Assembly: GCA_903829855.1 (NCBI GenBank)
Contig: CAIKRN010000240.1
Coordinates: forward strand, 1-5,871
Length of the DNA: 5,871 bases
Reading direction: 5' to 3'
Source: an uncultured Opitutia bacterium
Lineage (GTDB): Bacteria > Verrucomicrobiota > Verrucomicrobiia > Opitutales > UBA953
Part shown: piece by piece, positions 5,116 to 5,871 of the stretch
How the letters are laid out: the number at the start of each line of letters is the position of its first letter
How positions within the stretch are numbered: position 1 is the stretch's first letter
The notes under the pieces: generated by a model
What the model saw: only the letters and a program-made list of their open reading frames with translations
Database searches by the model: none
Told to the model about the DNA's origin: nothing
Program-made: the position numbers and the translations under genes

Positions 5116-5664
5116 CTAAAATTCGAGCCCCAGCTCGACACGGACAAAATCTGGGAAGTCAGCATAGATAGCAAAGCCCCGCTGGCTGGCCGCTAATAGA
5201 TCTTCTGGCCTCGCAGCCCCGCTGCGCATTGCGCCCGACCGGATTCCCGCATTGAAGCCCGCCTCCCAATCTGAAATTCGATCACCCGTCATCCACGAGC
5301 GACTCGGATCGATGCCATACTCGGCGATCTTCTCCAAAATAAAGCGCGGGCTAGGCTTACGATAAAGGGATGCCTCATCGGGCCGCTCGGGCGCCGCCTT
5401 GATTTCCAAAATGCCCGGGGCGGGCAATTCCAGCAATTCCAGCATCCGCCGATTACAGGCTTCATACTGCTCCCAGGTAAAGATACCTCGGTTAATGCCG
5501 CTCTGATTTGTCAGGATGAAAAGCAGGTAGCCTTCTCGCAGGCAGGCTCTCAATGCCTCCTTCACCCCAGGGATGAGCTCAATCTGGTCTTCCCGGCAGG
5601 TATGGTGGTGATCGCGAATAAGATTCCCGTCTCGATCGAGGAATAAGGCAGGGCGGCCGGGCAT
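5116..5664 (-). CDS. HAD-IIIA phosphatase, GmhB/HisB-N type, zinc ligands absent
   Basis: The 182-residue protein (GmhB of E. coli 191) carries the HAD motifs: ALFLDRDG (6-13) with nucleophile Asp10 and Asp12, LTNQSGINRG (51-60), Lys103 in YRKPSP and TGDRISDWEAG (126-136). TNQSG-I-RG and RKP are typical of D-glycero-D-manno-heptose 1,7-bisphosphate phosphatase and the histidinol-phosphatase half of HisB. In those enzymes a loop holds zinc through a CPH(H)P and CDCRKP pair. Here the equivalents are AAPERP (90-95) and SLYRKP, so no zinc-binding Cys remains. Substrate is therefore open: heptose bisphosphate for LPS core is a reasonable guess given the envelope genes nearby. I chose the ATG at 5664 because the motif begins six residues later. 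The frame extends upstream but would run through the rpmF start on the other strand. An AGGGG lies only one base before the ATG, too close to act as a normal Shine-Dalgarno. Confidence 0.88.
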   Translation of the reverse strand: MPGRPALFLDRDGNLIRDHHHTCREDQIELIPGVKEALRACLREGYLLFILTNQSGINRGIFTWEQYEACNRRMLELLELPAPGILEIKAAPERPDEASLYRKPSPRFILEKIAEYGIDPSRSWMTGDRISDWEAGFNAGIRSGAMRSGAARPEDLLAASQRGFAIYADFPDFVRVELGLEF

Positions 5665-5715
5665 GCCCCTAAGCAAACAAAGCTGCCCACAATCGCAAGG
5701 GAATGGAAAGGGGGC

Positions 5716-5743
5716 TTGACCGAGGGGGCGGGAGGGGTAGAAC
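5716..5743 (+). promoter_or_regulatory. Candidate rpmF promoter with G-rich spacer
   Basis: TTGACC (5716-5721) matches five of six -35 positions, and TAGAAC (5738-5743) matches four of six -10 positions, with a 16-bp spacer. This would place the start near 5750, a leader of about 17 bases before the ATG at 5768. The spacer is almost pure G (5722-5737). The 103-bp region between 5665 and 5767 must also hold the promoter of the divergent phosphatase gene, but I see no convincing one on the minus strand. Confidence 0.5.
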
Positions 5744-5767
5744 CGACCCTCATCCCAGCGTAGAACC
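5737..5767 (+). repeat. Direct repeat GTAGAACC, two copies
   Basis: GTAGAACC occurs at 5737-5744, overlapping the candidate -10 box, and again at 5760-5767, ending immediately before the rpmF ATG. The copies are 23 bp apart, about two helical turns. It could be an operator half-site pair or chance. Confidence 0.4.
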
Positions 5768-5871
5768 ATGGCCAACCCGAAACGCAAACAGTCCAAACGC
5801 CGCAGCCGACTCCGTCGCGGTGCCAACCAGTTCCGCGCCCCTAAGCTCGTCAAGGACGCCGAATCCGGCGC
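5768..5871 (+). CDS. rpmF: 50S ribosomal protein L32, 3' end missing
   Basis: The first 34 codons are visible, plus two bases of the next. They begin MANPKRKQSKRRSRLRRGAN. The Pro-Lys-Arg start, SK-R-basic run and following APKLV fit L32 proteins, which usually begin MA(V)PKRK-SKSRR--RRAH and then carry an aromatic or Lys-rich stretch before a Cys/Gly turn. L32 is a small 50S protein of about 57-65 residues near the peptidyl transferase region, so roughly half of it is missing here. In many bacteria rpmF is followed by plsX and fab genes; whether that holds here lies outside the window. The ATG at 5768 has no Shine-Dalgarno. It is transcribed away from the phosphatase gene. Confidence 0.92.
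   Translation, partial: MANPKRKQSKRRSRLRRGANQFRAPKLVKDAESG

Noticed and set aside
5665..5853. N-terminal extension of the minus-strand phosphatase
   Set aside because: It overlaps rpmF and its promoter on the other strand, and the HAD motif starts right after the ATG at 5664.

Overview
The window looks like a compact, GC-rich chromosomal segment of a Gram-negative bacterium. The lpxA gene and several exported proteins imply an outer membrane. The bacterium is most likely in the Verrucomicrobiota (Opitutae-like) or a nearby PVC lineage. I base this on the style of the LpxA and PdxA proteins, the near absence of Shine-Dalgarno sequences and the gene mix. This is inference; I could not run a database search. 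No mobile element, CRISPR array, tRNA or rRNA is visible, and no stretch longer than about 105 bases lacks a gene.

Layout. Positions 1-1593 (+) hold three genes joined by TAATG overlaps: the 3' part of a coiled-coil protein with a C-terminal beta domain, a 55-residue lipoprotein that is easy to overlook, and rsmI (16S rRNA C1402 2'-O-methyltransferase). After a 48-bp gap, positions 1642-4722 (+) hold four more genes with 1-4 nt overlaps: an unrecognised 203-residue protein, lpxA (first step of lipid A synthesis), pdxA (pyridoxal phosphate synthesis) and a BtuF/FecB-type periplasmic substrate-binding protein. A single-gene unit follows at 4798-5061 (+). It encodes a small secreted protein with three 22-residue repeats, each carrying a Cys-Pro-Cys motif, and it ends at a strong intrinsic terminator (5080-5109). 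The next gene, 5116-5664, is convergent (-) and encodes a GmhB/HisB-N-type HAD phosphatase without the usual zinc cysteines. It is divergent from rpmF (ribosomal protein L32), which starts at 5768 and runs off the window. The 103-bp divergent region contains a G-rich promoter for rpmF.

How the genes fit together. The two operons mix envelope biogenesis (lipoprotein, lpxA, binding protein, heptose-phosphatase-like enzyme nearby), translation (rsmI, rpmF) and cofactor metabolism (pdxA, perhaps corrinoid or iron-chelate binding). This looks like ordinary housekeeping DNA of a streamlined genome, not an accessory island. The most notable points are the CPC-repeat secreted protein, the general lack of Shine-Dalgarno sequences, residue changes at normally conserved sites in PdxA, LpxA and the GmhB-like enzyme, and a possible G-quadruplex inside the rpmF promoter.
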